A stretch of 64,000 nucleotides of DNA from Brachypodium distachyon (lineage: Eukaryota; Streptophyta; Magnoliopsida; Poales; Poaceae), in NCBI RefSeq assembly GCF_000005505.3, contig NC_016131.3:35827001-35891000 (forward strand), given 5' to 3'. The notes beneath the pieces were generated by a model. That model was not told the origin of the DNA. It was given only the letters and a program-made list of their open reading frames with translations, and ran no database searches. A program made the position numbers and the translations under genes. Shown here in pieces: positions 60,752-64,000 of this stretch (position 1 is the stretch's first letter; the number at the start of each line of letters is the position of its first letter).

Positions 60752-60933
60752 TTCCTGGGTAAAGATTGGCCCGAAAACAGAATTTGTTTCAACATGGAAA
60801 GGTATGTTGTAGCTGTCTGATTCTATCGGCAATTGAGTTGAGACGATGAAACATGCTCTACGTACTAATCGGTGGTGAAATGAGTAAAGCAAAAGGAATA
60901 CAGTTAAAAGAAAGTTAAGATCAAGGGGGAGAA

Positions 60934-61361
60934 TGTTAGAGTGATCTCCCAGCCGTGTGGGCCCAACGGCCCATCGGGCCTAGATCTGACGCGCCCTGAT
61001 CGGGGGCGCCCAACCCAATATGGTTGGCGGGCCCCTGTCGCGCTGCGCTATATAAAGAGGTGGGGGGCGGGGCACGCACTACGAGGTTAACTGCGTAGCC
61101 AAACTCCCCACTAACAATCCCTTCCGATCTAGGGTTGCGCAGAGGCGACGGGAAGCTCCGTCCACGCCGTCGCCCCGCCGTCTCTCCCTCACCGTCGCTC
61201 CCTCACCATTGACATGGCCGGTCAGTCAAGTGCGTCGTCGTCCCAAGGTGAAGGTACACATCCCTTCTCTCTCTCTCTAGCCCCATATCCGCATGCCATG
61301 TTGATTCCCAGAACAGCAATCACCGATGGATTTACACCTAGATGATCTTACGGTCTTAACA
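60934..61361 (+). repeat. 3' LTR of the full-length Copia
   Basis: 428 bp, shorter than the 5' LTR mainly because of a contracted CT microsatellite. Confidence 0.93.
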
Positions 61362-61591
61362 TTTATTCCTTTATTTGTTTGTCAGCTTCAATGCCATTTT
61401 GTGATGTCGGAATCAATGTTCCAATACATGTTCCTGCCAAATGTGAAGTTGATTTTATGATTGTATCCATATGAGTCCATTCCATTTGCACTGTATTTAA
61501 CATGTATTTTCCGCATAAAAACATATTTGATTTCGTTTGAAAACTAGCACTCTGGCCTGAATTTGAGAGGGCATCATCTCAAATTTTTGTA

Positions 61592-61680
61592 TTTGATCTT
61601 TTTCGAGAAGGAGAATAACCCTCGCTTCTGCATTAATTGGTCGACCATATATTACTCATTAGAAACAAGAACAGGGTCGT
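61592..61680 (-). mobile_element. Possible LINE tail fragment
   Basis: TCTTTTTCGAGAAGGAGAAT...CTCGCTTCTGCAT resembles the LINE 3' ends near 12234 and 23420. Short and diverged. Confidence 0.3.
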
Positions 61681-61700
61681 ACCCAGAAATTTGAGGGCCC

Positions 61701-62309
61701 TGTGATAGCCTCGAGGGTGTCCCGATCTTTCGATGAGATACCTAATTATCGATTTGGTAGGAGGTGACGTTGACGATCCGACTACAACCTAGGAGGCAGC
61801 GCCTTAGCGATCGATACACCAACTCCAGAAGGTTATTGATCCCGGGGGGGCACGATCAATCTGACCACGAAGGTCTTTGTTCCTACAAGCAATCGAAGAA
61901 CAAGCAAGAACAAGATGAAAAGCAATCTGAAATTGCGAATAGGAGATATGAAGGTTCACGAATCTGAATATTCAATATAGTTGGAGTCTTGATGACGGTA
62001 AAACAGGTGGTCTAACCGATACACGCGATTACACGAAAGTAGCAAAGGCTAAACTTTATCTAATCAAAACCCAAGGCTCCATGGGGGGGCTCATGGGGTA
62101 TAAATAGGAGGGGAACTAGGTGGTTTTCGGACAGGCCCTTGAGGGACTCCGAAACGGCCTAGGACTCCTCCTAAAACACAACGAAAACATCTAAAAATTG
62201 ACTGGACCCTATTACATGGCCTTAGGCCCAATAAAGCAAGGTTATAACTCTCATCTTTGGCCCATAGATACCCATTGGAGGGGCAATCCTCTACTTGGCC
62301 GAAATCACA
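61701..62309 (-). repeat. Probable 3' LTR of the chromovirus-like element
   Basis: On the minus strand it reads TGTGATTTCGGCC... to ...GGCTATCACA, with inverted termini TGTGAT/ATCACA. TATTTATA lies within (62099-62106). Its partner would be outside the window, so the boundaries rest on the termini alone. Confidence 0.6.
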
Positions 62310-62345
62310 TTGATGAAGAGGATGCGGCCTTCTTCTCATCTCTCG

Positions 62346-64000
62346 TTATGGCGGTTTCAATGTTTTGAAATCATCACTTGAGCTAGCTCCCGCCACCTTG
62401 CTGCCACCTCCATGGTTTGCTGTCCAACGCTGATCCTTGAGGTGCAAGCTAGGTCCTTCATTCCTAAAACACATAAAAGAACCCATCTTAGGCAGCAGCA
62501 TATTCTCATTAATATTAAATGAAATACCGAGGAACGAAAGTACCTGATAATTTAGTTGTCGTGCACGAGCTCTAGTAATTGGTCCATGTATCTCCGGTAC
62601 TTGAGGTGTAGGTGCTGTACGGGCTGTGATTGTATCATTACTTGGGATGTCCTCATCATCCTCCCCTTCTTGAATCGAAGTCGTTCTCGACGGTAGTTCA
62701 TCTTCTTCTCCCAAATAAGGCTTCAAATCTGCAATATTAAACGTGGAACTAACCCCAAAATCTGCAGGTAGCTCAAGTTTATATTCATTATCATTAATTT
62801 TTGCTAACACCTTAAAGGGACCATCAGCTCGTGGCATTAACTTAGACTTGCGCAAATCAGGGAAACGATCTTTGCGCAAATGCAACCAAACAAGATCTCC
62901 AGGTTCAAACACAATTTGTTTTCTGCCCCTATCTCCCGCAAGTTTATACTTAGAATTCATGCGCTCAATGTTCTCTTTAGTCGTCTCATGCATTTTTATT
63001 ATAAGTTCAGCACGTTCCTTAGCATCAAAGTTAACTTTTTCAGAAGTTGGCAAAGGTAACAAATCAATTGGTGCACGAGGTATAAAACCATAAACAATTT
63101 CAAAAGGGCACAATTTTGTGGTTGAATGCAGTGAACGATTATAAGCAAATTCAATATGAGGTAAACATTCTTCCCACATTTTCAAGTTCTTCTTTAAAAC
63201 AGCCCTAAGCATCGTAGATAATGTTCTATTAACAACTTCAGTTTGTCCATCTATTTGGGGATGACATGTAGTACTGAAAAGCAATTTAGTCCCCAACTTA
63301 GCCCATAAACATCTCCAAAAGTGGCTAAGAAATTTTGTGTCACGATCTGAAACTATAGTATTGGGCACACCATGCAAGCGAACAATTTCACGAAAGAATA
63401 AATCAGCAACATTTGTAGCATCATCGCTCTTATGACAAGGTATAAAATGTGCCATCTTAGAAAATCTATCAACAACAACAAATATGCTATCCCTCCCCTT
63501 CTTAGTTCGAGGCAATCCCAAAACAAAATCCATTGATATATCTTCCCAAGGAACATTAGGAACAGGGAGAGGCATATATAAACCATGAGGATTGAGTCGT
63601 GACTTAGCTTTTTGACATGTAGTGCAGCGAGCGATAAATCTCTCAACATCCCGTCTCATCCGAGGCCAAAAGAAATGATCAGCGAGCACATCTTCGGTCT
63701 TCTTCACGCCGAAGTGACCCATCAACCCTCCTCCATGTGCCTCCTGTAACAACAAAAGACGAACGGAGCTATCTGGGATGCATAGCTTGTTAGCACGGAA
63801 CACAAATCCATCATTAATGACGAACTTGTTCCATGTTCTGCCCTCTTTACAATGCTGCAAAACATCCTTAAAATCTGCATCATGTTCATATTGTTCTTTT
63901 ATAGTCTCCAATCCAAATATCCGAAAATCAAGCTGAGATAACAAGGTATAACGACGTGATAACGCATCAGCAATAACATTATCTTTACCCTTCTTATGTT
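62346..64000 (-). CDS. gypsy pol, C-terminal part: RNase H end, integrase, C-terminal extension (partial)
   Basis: Open from the window edge at 64000 down to the stop at 62346-62348. It begins with the end of RNase H and its linker (VIADALSRR). The integrase zinc domain follows ([29 protein letters not shown]), then the core with D in [11 protein letters not shown] in [14 protein letters not shown] and E in [20 protein letters not shown] module is present ([20 protein letters not shown]). The tail [15 protein letters not shown] is typical of grass chromoviruses of the CRM/Reina kind, but I see no clear chromodomain. No break is visible in this part. In an intact element it is made as one gag-pol product and cut by protease. 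The family name is uncertain. Confidence 0.88.
   Translation of the reverse strand, partial: HKKGKDNVIADALSRRYTLLSQLDFRIFGLETIKEQYEHDADFKDVLQHCKEGRTWNKFVINDGFVFRANKLCIPDSSVRLLLLQEAHGGGLMGHFGVKKTEDVLADHFFWPRMRRDVERFIARCTTCQKAKSRLNPHGLYMPLPVPNVPWEDISMDFVLGLPRTKKGRDSIFVVVDRFSKMAHFIPCHKSDDATNVADLFFREIVRLHGVPNTIVSDRDTKFLSHFWRCLWAKLGTKLLFSTTCHPQIDGQTEVVNRTLSTMLRAVLKKNLKMWEECLPHIEFAYNRSLHSTTKLCPFEIVYGFIPRAPIDLLPLPTSEKVNFDAKERAELIIKMHETTKENIERMNSKYKLAGDRGRKQIVFEPGDLVWLHLRKDRFPDLRKSKLMPRADGPFKVLAKINDNEYKLELPADFGVSSTFNIADLKPYLGEEDELPSRTTSIQEGEDDEDIPSNDTITARTAPTPQVPEIHGPITRARARQLNYQVLSFLGISFNINENMLLPKMGSFMCFRNEGPSLHLKDQRWTANHGGGSKVAGASSSDDFKTLKPP

Larger units (their letters stand above)
54818..61361 (+). 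mobile_element. Full-length Ty1/copia retrotransposon (6,544 bp)
   Basis: LTRs at 54818-55257 and 60934-61361 both start TGTTAGAGTGATC and end CTTAACA. The target duplication TTTAT stands at 54813-54817 and 61362-61366. A primer-binding site (TGGTATCAGAGCC, 55259) and a polypurine tract (AAGGGGGAGAA, 60923-60933) are present. Gag, protease, integrase, RT and RNase H follow in copia order. The structure is complete, but several frameshifts and stops break the polyprotein. The LTRs differ at about 20-25 positions by eye. Confidence 0.96.
61701..64000 (-). mobile_element. Ty3/gypsy element (chromovirus-like), 3' LTR and pol end, cut by window edge
   Basis: A minus-strand pol end (63944-62346 and upstream to the edge) is followed by a likely 3' LTR. 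The 5' half lies outside the window. The near-intact reading frame suggests a younger insertion than the other elements here. Confidence 0.88.

Noticed and set aside
1..64000. CRISPR arrays, rRNA, tRNA genes, bacterial operons
   Set aside because: None found by reading. The tRNA-like phrases (TGGTATCAGA) are primer-binding sites next to LTR ends.

Overview
The window is nuclear DNA of a grass, most likely a large-genome Pooideae/Triticeae type (inference). The evidence is layer-on-layer LTR retrotransposons, Stowaway and PIF/Harbinger MITEs, Helitrons ending in CTAG, L1-type LINEs, and two plant genes with GT-AG introns. Nothing bacterial, viral or organellar was seen. Only two ordinary host genes can be supported. 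One is a six-exon GARP/MYB-like repressor-type transcription factor on the minus strand (17096 to 14890). The other is a two-exon secretory class III peroxidase on the plus strand (53598 to 54710). They are unrelated and far apart. Everything else recognisable is mobile DNA or its decay products.

Layout from the left. 1-5509: decayed L1-type LINE with an A-tail, open at the window edge. 5510-10329: gene-poor DNA with a 47-bp inverted repeat and a ~95-bp degenerate tandem array. 10330-12540: Copia relic carrying a short LINE tail. 12694-13107: three tandem ~75-bp mini-LTRs (SMART/TRIM-like). 14890-17096: the GARP gene. 22014-23321: Helitron 1. 23403-24080: minus-strand LINE 3' fragment. 25178-25920: PIF/Harbinger element with TAA target duplication.

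28476-46330: a complete 17.9-kb Ty3/gypsy insertion (target duplication CTTCA). Its sense strand holds decayed gag, protease, RT and integrase. Its 3' part holds a long antisense gene of the Transposase_28 kind, with its own TATA box and three short, frame-preserving GT-AG introns. This element was itself hit by Helitron 2 (32252-33299, exactly in an A^T site of the RT) and by a 5.5-kb non-coding element that looks like a giant solo LTR (38430-43956). On its right side the gypsy element adjoins the internal region of a truncated Copia (46336 to about 49900), which also received a 1.37-kb non-autonomous LTR element (48436-49808, target duplication ATGTC).

52100-52181: near-palindromic Stowaway MITE; a relic of a similar end lies in the peroxidase intron. 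54818-61361: full-length Copia with intact LTRs and target duplication TTTAT but a broken polyprotein, placed about 100 bp downstream of the peroxidase stop. 61701-64000: 3' LTR and pol of another Ty3/gypsy (chromovirus-like) element on the minus strand, running off the right edge.

The most unusual item is the antisense gene inside the 17.9-kb gypsy element. Antisense ORFs are known from Tat-lineage elements. Here the combination of a private TATA box, three introns that all keep frame, and decay by TAG stops only is unusually readable. The pair of homologous Helitrons with the same GC-rich cargo and the tandem mini-LTR array are the next best leads.
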